From Deltaproteobacteria bacterium (GTDB lineage Bacteria > Myxococcota_C > UBA6777): DNA of 64,000 bases. Below the pieces are notes generated by a model, which worked only from the letters and a program-made list of their open reading frames with translations, made no database searches and was not told the origin of the DNA. Where the stretch lies: positions 1 through 64,000 of the forward strand of contig SBHC01000046.1 in the NCBI GenBank assembly GCA_006226375.1, in the 5' to 3' direction. The translations under genes were made by a program, and so were the position numbers. This document shows, in pieces, positions 1 to 9,471 of this stretch. How positions within the stretch are numbered: position 1 is the stretch's first letter; each line of letters begins with the position of its first letter.

Positions 1-129
1 CCGTTGAAGTCTCACCCAAGGTTAAGCGGCTTGTTTACCCAGGAGTCATCGGAGGGACGGTCATGGGGCTCCCTTCGTGACATGCTCAACCGCGACGTTC
101 GCGACCTCTTCCCCGGACGTAAAAAGTAA
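1..129 (+). CDS. C-terminal fragment of an unknown protein
   Basis: Frame 1 is open from the first base of the window to a TAA at 127-129, giving 42 residues. The end is basic and charged (DVRDLFPGRKK). The start and most of the gene lie upstream of the window, so no function can be assigned. The convergent AlkB-like gene ends only 23 bases downstream, which fits this being a real gene end. Confidence 0.5.
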   Translation, partial: PLKSHPRLSGLFTQESSEGRSWGSLRDMLNRDVRDLFPGRKK

Positions 130-152
130 GAGGGTTTTTGATTCCGCATCCC

Positions 153-743
153 TTACTCTTCTGCAAAGGCTCGGAAGGTGAGGGAGATTCGTCGCTGGTT
201 GTAGGACTTTCGAGCGGGGATCTCATGGGTCCAGGCGAGGTTGGTTTCCCAGGGCATCACAAACACGCGTCCATGTGTGGCGACAAAGTCTTTGTAGCCG
301 TCCTGTCTCCACGGACGCAAGCGAAAGATCCGCTCCTCACCAAATGAGATCGTTACAATCGGCGTGTTGGGAATCATGTTGACCGTGCTGTCCCGGTGTT
401 TACCGATGTAATGGCCCAAAGAGGCGTCGTACCAATTCAGAAGTATGCCGTTGAGCTGGGCGTCTACGGTGGCTTGTACCCAATCCAGGTAAGGTTGGAG
501 CACTGGCAGGACAGGGAGGGCTTCGTTGACGCGTCCTGTGTAGTGGTAGTCTTTGCCGTACGCTTGCTGCCATCGCGGTGTCTTTCGGAGCTTGCCATGC
601 ATCATAATGTCGTGGAAGTCTTCAGGATGAATCGACCATAGATCTTCAAACTCTTCGGGTCCGACTTTTAACGCATGAGGGACCTGTCCGCTGAAGAAAT
701 CGTGCGTGCCACCCAGGTGATGGTTCTCAAAACCTTCGAGCAT
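153..743 (-). CDS. AlkB-like 2-oxoglutarate/Fe(II) dioxygenase
   Basis: This encodes 196 residues of the AlkB superfamily, whose members use 2-oxoglutarate, oxygen and Fe(II) to remove alkyl groups from nucleic acids (or in some branches proteins). The iron ligands are visible as HRD (His116, Asp118) and His173 in WTHEIP. The 2-oxoglutarate-binding arginine motif is RRISLTFR near the C-terminus (Arg185, Arg191), and the strand TISFGEERIFRLR is typical of the fold. The frame continues upstream into the next gene, but I chose ATG 743 because AAGGAGA lies six bases before it. Length fits compact bacterial AlkB homologues. The substrate is not determined by the sequence. Confidence 0.87.
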   Translation of the reverse strand: MLEGFENHHLGGTHDFFSGQVPHALKVGPEEFEDLWSIHPEDFHDIMMHGKLRKTPRWQQAYGKDYHYTGRVNEALPVLPVLQPYLDWVQATVDAQLNGILLNWYDASLGHYIGKHRDSTVNMIPNTPIVTISFGEERIFRLRPWRQDGYKDFVATHGRVFVMPWETNLAWTHEIPARKSYNQRRISLTFRAFAEE

Positions 744-873
744 GTGTCTCTCCTTGCTTTTGTTTCTGGACGCAAAAGGGCAACTCCGTAGATACGGATA
801 AACTGTCTTTTTGTTCAGTGTTTTTATCAAGGGGAGCGCTTGGAAAGATGGGGCGTGGAAATGGAAAATGAAG

Positions 874-1338
874 CTAGAATTTGAAGAGAGCGCGGCCAAC
901 GCCATTCTTGAGGAAGGGCCAGGGGATGGAAGCGAGGATACAAACCAAGGCGATGGTAAAGAAGATGGCTGCGGCTTTGTGTTTCTTGTTGTCTTCGGTG
1001 AGTCGCTTGGCTCGTCCGTAACCGATCGTAAAGACGATGATAGCAACCAGCATCAGAAACAGGTGTTCCACGGCAAAGTAACGAAGCGCTCGGGTTTTCA
1101 TCACAACTTTGGTGTTGCTGGTAAGCTGAGAAAACCAGGGGCCCATGAAGTACAAAGCGAAGCCCAAGAGAAGCTGTGTGTGGATCGAAATCAGCGTGAA
1201 CAAGTTGAGCTTCTTGTGAGTGGCCGTCCAGGGTTTGTTGCCTTTCCAGCCCATCCAGGCTTGGACTGTCGCAAGGACCAACAACACAAGAACTACCCAG
1301 CGCAGCCAGGAGTGAACGTACAGAATTCCAGTATGCAT
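874..1338 (-). CDS. Four-helix cytochrome-b-like integral membrane protein
   Basis: The product has 154 residues with four predicted membrane helices (about 12-28, 47-68, 88-107 and 124-143). It starts with a YVHSWLRWVVL motif like that of a small family annotated as cytochrome B in Bacteroidetes. Histidines near helix ends (His9, His53, and His94 in VEHLF) could ligate heme, but that is inference. The start at 1338 has GAGGAGG upstream. The gene sits between the protease gene and the AlkB-like gene on the same strand, and the gap of 130 bases to alkB suggests possible cotranscription. Confidence 0.62.
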   Translation of the reverse strand: MHTGILYVHSWLRWVVLVLLVLATVQAWMGWKGNKPWTATHKKLNLFTLISIHTQLLLGFALYFMGPWFSQLTSNTKVVMKTRALRYFAVEHLFLMLVAIIVFTIGYGRAKRLTEDNKKHKAAAIFFTIALVCILASIPWPFLKNGVGRALFKF

Positions 1339-1423
1339 TGAAACCTCCTCAAGTGGTATCTGTTGTCATTCCGTCTCTCCGAGGGAGAGAGCGGGAGCAC
1401 GATACTCTCTTTTGGGGTGAGAA

Positions 1424-3511
1424 TCAACGGCGGCGGATCACTCCAAACAGCGCCACCAATACCAGAAAAGGAAGAGGGGAGGGCTGGGAGGGGGTCGTTT
1501 GCTGGCAACTGCATCCTGTGTCGCCAGGCTTGGGTCCTGCAACGCAACGTTGCTCCTGGCAGGTTTGGGGTGCGGTGCAGTCTGTATCCTTGAGACAGAC
1601 GCCAGAAGGGAGCGGAGTGCAGGCTTTGTCTTGACAGTAGGGACGGGTGCTCTCGCTGCAATCGGCATTCGACTGGCAGGCTTGGGTGCAAGTCCCTTTG
1701 TCGTCTTGGGTGTGGCACGTGTTGGAGGCGCAATCTCCGTTGGATTGGCAGGGTTCCCCGTTGGCTTTGGGCTTGAGCACACAGCTTCCTTCTTTGCACT
1801 CTTCGGTTTCTTTGCAGGTTTGGCTTTCGATCCAGTCGAGGCAGCCCGAGTCTTGGCGCTGGCAGGCTTCAACCTTGTTGGACTGGCAACGGGTTTCGTT
1901 TTCGGTGGTGCAGGTGTCGCTGCATTTGAGCTTGCACGCACCTTTCTGACAGATCTCTTTCTCCGTACAGGTTTGTTTGGCTTGCCACTGCAAGCATCCT
2001 TTGGGTTGTGTGGTGCATTCTTCCACGACGTTTTGGCTGCATTGCGTTTCGCCTTCCTTGGTGCAATTGCTTTTGCACTGGGCAAAGACAAACGGCTCCA
2101 CCTTTTCGTTGTTGGACTCGATCAACTCTTTGATGTCGCCCACGCTGGAGTACTTTTGGGTGCCGGCTTTGTAGCCGTCTACAAACAAGCCGATGTACTG
2201 CTTTCCAATCTGCAAGGGGGCCTTGGCGGTGAAGGTGAGCTTGCCCGAGTGGGTCTTGCCTGCAGCAAGCTCCTGAAGGGTGGTGAAGGCGAGCTCCACA
2301 TCTTTGTCGCAGGTGGTGCAGATGTTGTCGTTGGTCGACCACCACACGGCAATCCGGAAGGGCGTGGCGATGTCGTAGTTCCCGTCGTTTTGGATGGTGA
2401 ACGAGACCGTGACCGTGTCGCCTTCCAGAGCCTGGTTGGCGCTAAGCTTCATGTCTGTAATCTTCAAGTCGGTGGTGCGGAAGAAGCAGAGGTTCTCTGT
2501 GCTGTCGCAGGCGTAGGCTTTGGGGCAGTCGCTGTCTGATTGGCAGGAGACAGGCTTGCCGCTTTCCAGGTAGTTCTCGCTCTGCTTCCCGACGTCATCG
2601 TTGATGACATAGCTGCGGCTGCAGTCCTTCTCCTTGTCGATCACGTAGACAGGTCGTGCGCCTCGAACATGCACACCAATGACCTTGTAGCTGTCGAGCG
2701 AAAAGACCGGTGAACCCGAGTTCCCAGGCATGGAGTCAAGGTTCGCTGTGAAGTAGTCGAGGGTGCTGGCGCGGACATCGTATACTTTGCTGTCGGTTGT
2801 GATTTTTTGGTAGGTTCCATGGGGGAAACCGATGATGCCTACAGGGTCTGCTTTCTTGAGTTCAGGTTTGTAGTCCAGTTCCAAGGGCTTCACGCCTGTC
2901 ACTTCACGATCCAACTCAAACACCGCAATGTCGTAGCGTTTGGCGGCTTTGGTGTCGCTGGTGTAGCGGTGATGCAAGACGCGTTTGCAGCGGTAGACGT
3001 CCTTGGTGGTGAGGGTTTGACCTTTGCGAAAGTTGAAGATGATGGCCCGAGAGTTACACCAGGATTGAGCCTCCATGGGTGTTAACTCGTCGACGCTTTC
3101 CACGCAGTGGGCTGCGGTCATAATACGTTTGGGACCGATCAAGAAACCTGTGCAGCTACCAGGGGCCGGATCAAGCCGGAACGGCTCGTCTTCACACAGA
3201 GGTTTCTTGGTGTATTTGCTGCTGGTCTCGATCTTCTTCGTGAGGCTGGAGCCAATGAGCGTGATCTCGTCCTTGTCTGGGTCAAGCTGTTTGGCGTTGC
3301 TCGACGACATCAACATCACCACCGCCTTGGCCATTTGTTGCATGGTGGTGTCGGGGTGATCGTCGGTGTATTGGCGGCCGTCTGTTCCATAAATGACGGA
3401 GCGTTGCGCGGTGGAATACATCCCATGAGGGCGGGAGGTGTTCTCCACAGGGTTGCACCCCAGCCACAACATGAGGAACAATGGCAACGTTCGGCGGAAA
3501 AGGGTTCGCAT
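1424..3511 (-). CDS. Secreted trypsin-like protease with CARDB, Cys-rich repeats and MYXO-CTERM-like tail
   Basis: The product has 695 residues. An N-terminal signal ends in a lipobox (LWLGC, Cys19). A chymotrypsin-fold protease domain follows, with TAAHC (His135), YDIAVFELD (Asp194) and GNSGSP (Ser265), so the catalytic triad is intact. Residues about 348-475 look like a CARDB adhesion domain. Two similar Cys-rich modules with ETQC/ETRC and GCLQW/GCLDW motifs follow, then disulfide-rich EGF-like stretches. The C-terminus has a GCSC motif, a Pro/Ser linker, a hydrophobic segment and a final RRR, matching the layout of MYXO-CTERM. I preferred ATG 3511 over the longer frame because the signal peptide begins there. 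Having both a lipobox and a C-terminal anchor is odd. Confidence 0.8.
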   Translation of the reverse strand: MRTLFRRTLPLFLMLWLGCNPVENTSRPHGMYSTAQRSVIYGTDGRQYTDDHPDTTMQQMAKAVVMLMSSSNAKQLDPDKDEITLIGSSLTKKIETSSKYTKKPLCEDEPFRLDPAPGSCTGFLIGPKRIMTAAHCVESVDELTPMEAQSWCNSRAIIFNFRKGQTLTTKDVYRCKRVLHHRYTSDTKAAKRYDIAVFELDREVTGVKPLELDYKPELKKADPVGIIGFPHGTYQKITTDSKVYDVRASTLDYFTANLDSMPGNSGSPVFSLDSYKVIGVHVRGARPVYVIDKEKDCSRSYVINDDVGKQSENYLESGKPVSCQSDSDCPKAYACDSTENLCFFRTTDLKITDMKLSANQALEGDTVTVSFTIQNDGNYDIATPFRIAVWWSTNDNICTTCDKDVELAFTTLQELAAGKTHSGKLTFTAKAPLQIGKQYIGLFVDGYKAGTQKYSSVGDIKELIESNNEKVEPFVFAQCKSNCTKEGETQCSQNVVEECTTQPKGCLQWQAKQTCTEKEICQKGACKLKCSDTCTTENETRCQSNKVEACQRQDSGCLDWIESQTCKETEECKEGSCVLKPKANGEPCQSNGDCASNTCHTQDDKGTCTQACQSNADCSESTRPYCQDKACTPLPSGVCLKDTDCTAPQTCQEQRCVAGPKPGDTGCSCQQTTPSQPSPLPFLVLVALFGVIRRR

Positions 3512-3772
3512 GGGACAAGCTCTTTCAGCAAAAGGAGTTTTGTGGACCGAAGGACAACCCAACCTACCACACTTCCTGACCCAGGATGTATCCCTTTTTG
3601 AACGGAGAAACCGCTTTTTCAAAAGCGCCGTCTCTGGACGTTCTTGCGAGAACGCGCTATACCACGGGGCAAGGTTTCTGGACGTGAGGGAATGCAAGTC
3701 ACGCCATCGAAAACCTGTAGGCCGATGGATTCGGGTCAGCACCCAAAAGGACGAAGAAGAGGAGAGTTAAGG

Positions 3773-4810
3773 ATGCGTGTAGGTGTTTTTGATATTGGCA
3801 CGCGGGCCACGCGTTTGTTGGTGGGTGACACCACAGACGGCTCATTTCGGTACCGCAATCGAGGGTCACTCACACACCTGGGCGAATCGTTCACCTCCAA
3901 CAACGAGATCTCATTAAGCGGTTTTCAAAAGACTGTAGACACCATCCGAGAGTTCATCAGTGAGACTGGAGAAGAGTTTGGTGTCCAACAATACGTTGGG
4001 GTGGCTACGGCTGCCCTGCGCCGTGCTCGCAACAGCGAAATGGTGTTGGACCACCTTTTCCAAGAGACTGGCTTAAAGCTTCAGATCCTGGAAGAAGAGG
4101 AAGAGGCTTATCTCTCGCTCCTTTCGGTGTTTTGCCACTTCCGAAGCGAGCTGATGCACGAGCGACCCATCATTCTCATTGACCAGGGAGGTGGCTCTAC
4201 GGAGATCTCTTGCGGTCGAATGACTCGGGATGGCTACGAGTTCTTGGGGCTGGAGAGCCTTGAACTGGGAACCATTCTGTTGAAGAACCGGTTCTTGAGC
4301 AAGCGTCATCGGTTGATCAACGAGAGCTACAGAGAAACCCTCGATTACATCCGCGACCAGCTTGAACAGCACAAGATCTTTGAGGGTCTGGAAGGTCAGT
4401 TTCCTGAGCATGCCTTTGCGATGGGCTCGGTCATTACCAACCTGACGGGCAAGAAAGGCAACTACAAGCAGAATGGCTCGGTGATTACCAAGGAGCGGAT
4501 GAACATCGCGCTCAAGAACAAAGTTGAATTCTACCAGGCCAACGATATCAAGACGATCGAAGACTTGCTGGAAGAAGAAATCAGCAACGAAGCTCTCAGC
4601 AAAGAGCTGTTGATGATTTACGGCCTTCCTGTGTACGTGGGTCTGCTGGAAAAGTACCACCTGAACCGTCTGACTGTGTGCGGTTACGGCCTGCGCTACG
4701 GGGTGTTTTGGTACTTGATGCTACGTGACAGCCCAGCCATTCATCGAAACATTCCTTTGGAGCTTGTGCCACGCGACGCTCTGACTTTCTTCAGCTCCAC
4801 ATCTTCGTGA
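3773..4810 (+). CDS. Ppx/GppA-family phosphatase
   Basis: This 345-residue protein belongs to the exopolyphosphatase / guanosine pentaphosphate phosphatase family of the ASKHA fold. It has the N-terminal phosphate loop FDIGTRATRLLV (DIGSNS in classical members), ATAALRRARN, a Glu-rich EEEEEAYLSL segment equivalent to the catalytic Glu region, and DQGGGSTEI, the second phosphate loop. It is close to the length of GppA without the C-terminal HD domain. Start 3773 has AGGAG upstream; the frame extends further back but that part overlaps the divergent protease gene. The altered first loop leaves the substrate (polyphosphate or pppGpp) unclear. Confidence 0.8.
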   Translation: MRVGVFDIGTRATRLLVGDTTDGSFRYRNRGSLTHLGESFTSNNEISLSGFQKTVDTIREFISETGEEFGVQQYVGVATAALRRARNSEMVLDHLFQETGLKLQILEEEEEAYLSLLSVFCHFRSELMHERPIILIDQGGGSTEISCGRMTRDGYEFLGLESLELGTILLKNRFLSKRHRLINESYRETLDYIRDQLEQHKIFEGLEGQFPEHAFAMGSVITNLTGKKGNYKQNGSVITKERMNIALKNKVEFYQANDIKTIEDLLEEEISNEALSKELLMIYGLPVYVGLLEKYHLNRLTVCGYGLRYGVFWYLMLRDSPAIHRNIPLELVPRDALTFFSSTSS

Positions 4811-4942
4811 CGCCTTCCGGTACGCCCTCCACAATTCTTCTCAAATCGTACATAATCAAAACTCATCAATGTGTTGAAAGGGTGTTGTTGGAGACATCAA
4901 CGCCACTGGTGCCCCTTATGGCTACAAGGTAGGAGGTTTTGG

Positions 4943-7900
4943 ATGGAACGAGTGAGTTCTCAAACACAATCGTTCGACTTGCGTTTGTCTGGTATCGCGT
5001 GTCGTGTTCGTTGGGCTGCGCTGGTTGGGTGGTGTGCGTTCATGAGCTTTGGGGTGTTGGTTTTGTGCGCCATGCCGACGCAGGTGATGGCAAAGCCTGC
5101 GACCATGACCGTGCAGGACATCCTTACATTGTTGCAGGTGGGTTACAAAGAAGCTGATGTTCTCGCCGAAATCAAAAAACGAAACATGCTGGGACAGTTT
5201 GCCCTCAAGCCCAAGGATGTTCTTGAGCTGCGCAAAGCTGGCGCGTCTCTGGCGTTGATCAAGAGCATGGGGATTGCTCGTCCTCCAACTCCGGCTGCTC
5301 CCCAACCTGTGGGTTTCTTGGAAGTGCAGCAGTGGCTCAAAGCCTCCAAACCCGAAGCCTGGATTCAACAGCAAATCAAAGCGCGCGGCTTGAAGGTCAG
5401 CGAGTTTTCGATGGGAAGCATTCTGCAGCTGCGTAAGCAGGGAATGTCCATTCAGATGTTGCGCTTTTTGGTGCAGCAAAAGAAGAGCGCTCAGTCCAAA
5501 CCTGCAGCGCGGACTCAACCGCAAACGCCGCCTGTCTTGCGTACGTTGCCTGCGGTGAAGAAGCCTCTGGCCAAAGATCCTGTGCTCCAACGTATGGTGC
5601 CTGCTCCAAGGACTCAACCTAACGCGAGAAGGACTGCGCCTGTGGGACAGCCTGTCCAAACCACGCGTTGGGGAGTTCATATGAAGTCTAAGAGACCTTT
5701 GACCGAGCGCGAAAAGAGAGCGCGTGTCCGGAAAGGCAAGCGGATTCCCCGGCCTCAAGATGGTCGTTTCGTCCATACCACCGGACTGTTCCGCCTCAAC
5801 GTTCCGGCGAAGTGGAACATTGTGTACGACCTGTTCCCTGTGTCGGGTCAACCTCGTCTTGGGTTTACGCCCGAGAGCGAGTTGCAAGTGGCCAAGCTCA
5901 AGAATGTGGTTTGGGTTTCTGTGGAGTATGTGGCGAAGAATGATCGCAGCACGTTGAAGCAGTCGCTGATGCAGACCGCGCGGCAAGTGATGCAGCGGTA
6001 CTTCATGAAAGAGCCAAATGTGAAGGAGAAGGAGCCGATTAAGACGGCGCGCTTTAACAAAAAGTATCCAGCGGTGCAGATTACGTTGGAGGGCAAGGCT
6101 CGCGAAGAGCTGCAAACGCTCCGCAAGCGGTTCTATTTGTTGCGCTACGGTCGGACGTATCTGCAGGTGGGGGTGTCATCCTCTCCCAAGAAGTTTGCAG
6201 CGTTTTGGAAGCAAGCGGAGCCTGTCCTTCAAAGTCTAACCTTGCACAACGAATCGGCCCATCTGTCGGTGAAGCGAAAAGCCAAGGCGATGGCTCCTCA
6301 GGCTGTGATTCAGAAGAGTATGCCCGGTGTTGTCAGCATCATGTGCATGGTGAAAAAGAACGGAAAGCTTAAACCCGCTTCCTCAGGTTCGGGGTTTGTC
6401 GTTACCTCCGATGGCTACGTGATTACCAATCACCACGTCGCGTTCAACAGCCGGGCTGGGAAAGCCTACGACGCGTACTACCTCAACTGGGACTCATCAG
6501 CAGGCCGTAAGTTTGTGAAAGCTCGCTTTGTTGCAGCGCATCGCAAGCAAGCCGAGCGTCGCCGGGTGCGTATGGTTGACCCCAACACGGGCCGTATCTC
6601 CGTGCGATTCCAGCGTCAGCACGTGGACATTGCTTTGCTCAAGATAACTACCAAGGGAACCTATCCCACCGTTCCTTTAAGTCCAATTAAGCATGCTATG
6701 TTGGGTGACCAGGTCGTGGCGATGGGCTTCCCCTCGGAAGGTGCCAGCATCAACACCATGGGCAACGAAAGCATCACCACCACGATGGGTTCGATCTCCC
6801 GGATGGTGCGACTCGCCGACAAACGCGTGAATGAGATCCAACACTCTGCCAAAGTCGCCGGAGGGAACAGCGGCGGCCCGCTCTTTGATGTTCATACTGG
6901 CGCAGTGATCGGGATTAACACATGGGTGGGGATCTTTGACAAGCGGCTACCTCGACCCGGAATGGGGCTGGGTTACTACTACGCGCTACCGATTGACTTG
7001 GTCTGGCAATACTTCCCTGATTATGTGTCATCCAAGGCCAAAACCTACGATGCTTACGAATGGTACGAGTGGGGCAACAAGTGGATGGCCAACCAGCAGT
7101 GGGCTCCGGCACGTCGCGCGTTTTTGCGTGTGATTCAGAAAATGCCGAACTTCGCTCCCGCCTACATGCAGATGGCCAACCTCTACCTGACCCGGGCGGG
7201 AGAATTCAACGACGACCGACGCCATGACTGGCTCAAACTCTCCCGTCGTTGGGCCGACAAGGGACTTCGCAAAGATCTAGGACACCCCCAACTGATGGCC
7301 TTCTTGTCTCGCATCGCCCTGGAGAGTGAAGACTGGAACACCGCCCAGTACCTGCTGCAACAACTGGCCCAAAAATCGCCGTTTGATTGGGAAGTTTTTT
7401 TGCTGCGTGCAGTCATGTACAACCTTCAAGGAAAAACCAACCTTGCCCTCCAAGACGCCCGTCGTGTGATTCGAATGGCAGGGAAGATGATTCCCACAGG
7501 CTACTTGATGCGCGGCTCCATCTTGTACCGGGCCGGTCGCTACTTTGAAGGCCAACAAGCGTACCGCAAGGCGTTGCAAATTGATCCGTCCAATCTCACG
7601 GCCCAGATCCAGGAAGCTGCAGGCTACACCCAGTTGAAGCAGTACGACGACGCGCTCAGTCGGCTCAAATCAATGACCAAGAAGCACAAGTTTGAGCCTG
7701 GTGTGTTCCGCGGAATGATGGTGGCTTACACTCTCAAGAAAGACTTCCGGAACGCTTGGAAGTCTTTCCTCTCCCAGTGGCGCAGCTCGATGTTGCGTCA
7801 GCAAACGGTGGATGTTGACTCCCTGTACCTGGGCGGCTTGCTCGCACAACGAGTGCTCTCAGCTAAGATCAAACCTCGCCTGGTGTGGGGGCTTTGGGGC

Positions 7901-8680
7901 TCCGCCTTCCACCTTCACAGCAAGGCCACGACCGCCAAGCGGGTGGGCCTTATGTTGGCGGCGCGAGCGTACCGCAAGCGGTGGACAGGTCTTGCGTATG
8001 GCTTGTTGAAGTTGGTGCAACCTCCTTTGAAGGATGCGAAGCTTAAGAAGCTTTACAACACGTTGCAAAAGCGCCTGCAATACCGAGGGGTTTCGCACAG
8101 TATCTCGCAACAGGCGTGGTTGTTTGTTGCGACACAAACGTACCCGTCGTGGTCGCCGTCGTTGGTGTGGAAGTTGTTCAAGAACACCCCTTCGTACTTG
8201 GCGCTCTCAACTGCCAAGAAAATGGCCCGCAAAGGCTTCTCGATTGGATTGTTGAAGAAGATGTTGAAGATCTCGGCTCTTCGGCAAAAGCGGGGTGTGC
8301 TTCGTCGTCAACCACAAGGTCAGCAGCAACAACCGAACAACCCACAGGGCTCTGGCGCGCTGCAGCGGCATCGTCGTCGGATTGTTGGAGTGGTGAACCA
8401 GGCGATTCTTGCGTTGAAGACCGAAAACTCGGCGCTTTGGGTGAGACTGCATGACTCTCAGAGGGCGGCACAGCATCGCAGAATGTTTTGGGCGTATGTG
8501 AGTAAAATTCAGTCGGGTATGCTGGCGCTTCGGTCGTTTAACCCGCCCCAGATTCGCTTCCAAAAACATCCCAGGTTGGGTCTTGTCGCGTACTACTACT
8601 TCCGGATGCGTTTGGGGCGTAGCGTCACCAAGCGATACTGGCAGCTGTACTACAGCAACGGACGTTGGGTGCTCTTTTAA
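4943..8680 (+). CDS. Exported HtrA-like serine protease fused to TPR repeats
   Basis: The product has 1245 residues. An N-terminal membrane/signal segment (about 28-54, ending near VMAKP) is followed by two helical repeats (about 55-110 and 125-175) with LRKAG/LRKQG motifs. A Pro-rich basic linker and a beta-rich domain of about 270-440 come next. A trypsin-like protease of the HtrA group follows, with TNHH (His498), VDIALLKI (Asp562) and GGNSGGP (Ser643). From about 700 onward there are several TPR-like helical pairs, and a basic, poorly conserved C-terminus. No PDZ domain is evident; TPRs appear to replace it. Start 4943 is chosen from AGGAGG at 4931. It probably acts in the periplasm or at the envelope, perhaps in quality control. 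Confidence 0.8.
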   Translation: MERVSSQTQSFDLRLSGIACRVRWAALVGWCAFMSFGVLVLCAMPTQVMAKPATMTVQDILTLLQVGYKEADVLAEIKKRNMLGQFALKPKDVLELRKAGASLALIKSMGIARPPTPAAPQPVGFLEVQQWLKASKPEAWIQQQIKARGLKVSEFSMGSILQLRKQGMSIQMLRFLVQQKKSAQSKPAARTQPQTPPVLRTLPAVKKPLAKDPVLQRMVPAPRTQPNARRTAPVGQPVQTTRWGVHMKSKRPLTEREKRARVRKGKRIPRPQDGRFVHTTGLFRLNVPAKWNIVYDLFPVSGQPRLGFTPESELQVAKLKNVVWVSVEYVAKNDRSTLKQSLMQTARQVMQRYFMKEPNVKEKEPIKTARFNKKYPAVQITLEGKAREELQTLRKRFYLLRYGRTYLQVGVSSSPKKFAAFWKQAEPVLQSLTLHNESAHLSVKRKAKAMAPQAVIQKSMPGVVSIMCMVKKNGKLKPASSGSGFVVTSDGYVITNHHVAFNSRAGKAYDAYYLNWDSSAGRKFVKARFVAAHRKQAERRRVRMVDPNTGRISVRFQRQHVDIALLKITTKGTYPTVPLSPIKHAMLGDQVVAMGFPSEGASINTMGNESITTTMGSISRMVRLADKRVNEIQHSAKVAGGNSGGPLFDVHTGAVIGINTWVGIFDKRLPRPGMGLGYYYALPIDLVWQYFPDYVSSKAKTYDAYEWYEWGNKWMANQQWAPARRAFLRVIQKMPNFAPAYMQMANLYLTRAGEFNDDRRHDWLKLSRRWADKGLRKDLGHPQLMAFLSRIALESEDWNTAQYLLQQLAQKSPFDWEVFLLRAVMYNLQGKTNLALQDARRVIRMAGKMIPTGYLMRGSILYRAGRYFEGQQAYRKALQIDPSNLTAQIQEAAGYTQLKQYDDALSRLKSMTKKHKFEPGVFRGMMVAYTLKKDFRNAWKSFLSQWRSSMLRQQTVDVDSLYLGGLLAQRVLSAKIKPRLVWGLWGSAFHLHSKATTAKRVGLMLAARAYRKRWTGLAYGLLKLVQPPLKDAKLKKLYNTLQKRLQYRGVSHSISQQAWLFVATQTYPSWSPSLVWKLFKNTPSYLALSTAKKMARKGFSIGLLKKMLKISALRQKRGVLRRQPQGQQQQPNNPQGSGALQRHRRRIVGVVNQAILALKTENSALWVRLHDSQRAAQHRRMFWAYVSKIQSGMLALRSFNPPQIRFQKHPRLGLVAYYYFRMRLGRSVTKRYWQLYYSNGRWVLF

Positions 8681-8698
8681 TTCGTTGGGATGGTTTGC

Positions 8699-9448
8699 AT
8701 GAAATACACGGTGCTGGCTTGGGTAGGTTGTTTGCTTTTCTTGGGATGCACAACAACCACTCGCACAAAACAGAACAAGTTACCCCCCTTGTTTACCTCG
8801 CCAACTGCAGAGGAAAAAGCTGCGGACCGCAGCTCATTTCAGCGGGCCGAACAACAGTTTCAGATGTTGCGAAGGATTCCCCTGCGTTTCTCGTTGGAGC
8901 TGCGCCCGGACTTTCGTCGAATCACACGACGTTTTCGTCGGTACAGCTTGCTCACCCGAAAGTACGGAATGACCATGGCGGGCCGTCGAAAAGATTCGGC
9001 CTTCAGCGTGTGGACGTACGCTAGCCTTCTTCGGGTGGGAGAGCTGTTGCAACGTAGTGGTGCTGTGTACTTCCGGTTCTTGAACACTTACCTGCAGGCA
9101 GGGAAGGGTGACAAGCTTAAGGCTGATCTGCTTCGGAAGAACGGACGCAAGCTCTTTCTCTCATCGTTTGAAGTGTACACCGCGGGTTTGTATTACGCGT
9201 ACCACCAACGTCAGATCCTTCCCAACGACCTGGAGCATTCAACCGTGTCGAATCCATGGCTCAAACGAGCAGACCAGAGGCGAAAGAGGCTCGCAAAGCT
9301 CTTGAAGCTCGACGTGACAACGCAGCGTCAAATGCTTCGGAAGCACCTCGAAAAGCAGATCTCCAAGATTGGCACAGCCCGGCGTCAAAAACGGATGCTT
9401 CAGCACCTCAACGAATTCCTCAAGCAAACCTTTCCCTCCCAGTCGTAG
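8699..9448 (+). CDS. Small lipoprotein of unknown function
   Basis: A 249-residue protein opens with a short signal peptide and lipobox (LLFLGC), then a Thr-rich linker and a strongly basic, helical body with many Arg and Lys residues. I do not recognise the family. It begins 18 bases after the HtrA-TPR gene and is almost certainly in the same operon, so it may be a partner of that protease. An ATG nine bases upstream (8690) is possible, but GGGATGG is better spaced for 8699. Confidence 0.6.
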   Translation: MKYTVLAWVGCLLFLGCTTTTRTKQNKLPPLFTSPTAEEKAADRSSFQRAEQQFQMLRRIPLRFSLELRPDFRRITRRFRRYSLLTRKYGMTMAGRRKDSAFSVWTYASLLRVGELLQRSGAVYFRFLNTYLQAGKGDKLKADLLRKNGRKLFLSSFEVYTAGLYYAYHQRQILPNDLEHSTVSNPWLKRADQRRKRLAKLLKLDVTTQRQMLRKHLEKQISKIGTARRQKRMLQHLNEFLKQTFPSQS

Positions 9449-9471
9449 CTGTAAACCATCTGGAAAGCTGT

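Noticed and set aside
1499-2539. Long plus-strand open frame antisense to the trypsin-like protease
   Set aside because: It is a shadow of a real gene with signal peptide and catalytic triad; its own translation is a low-complexity Gly/Val/Leu sequence without motifs.
4922-6115. Long minus-strand frame opposite the HtrA-TPR gene
   Set aside because: Translation is rich in His, Arg and Leu with no family signature, while the plus strand encodes clear domains.
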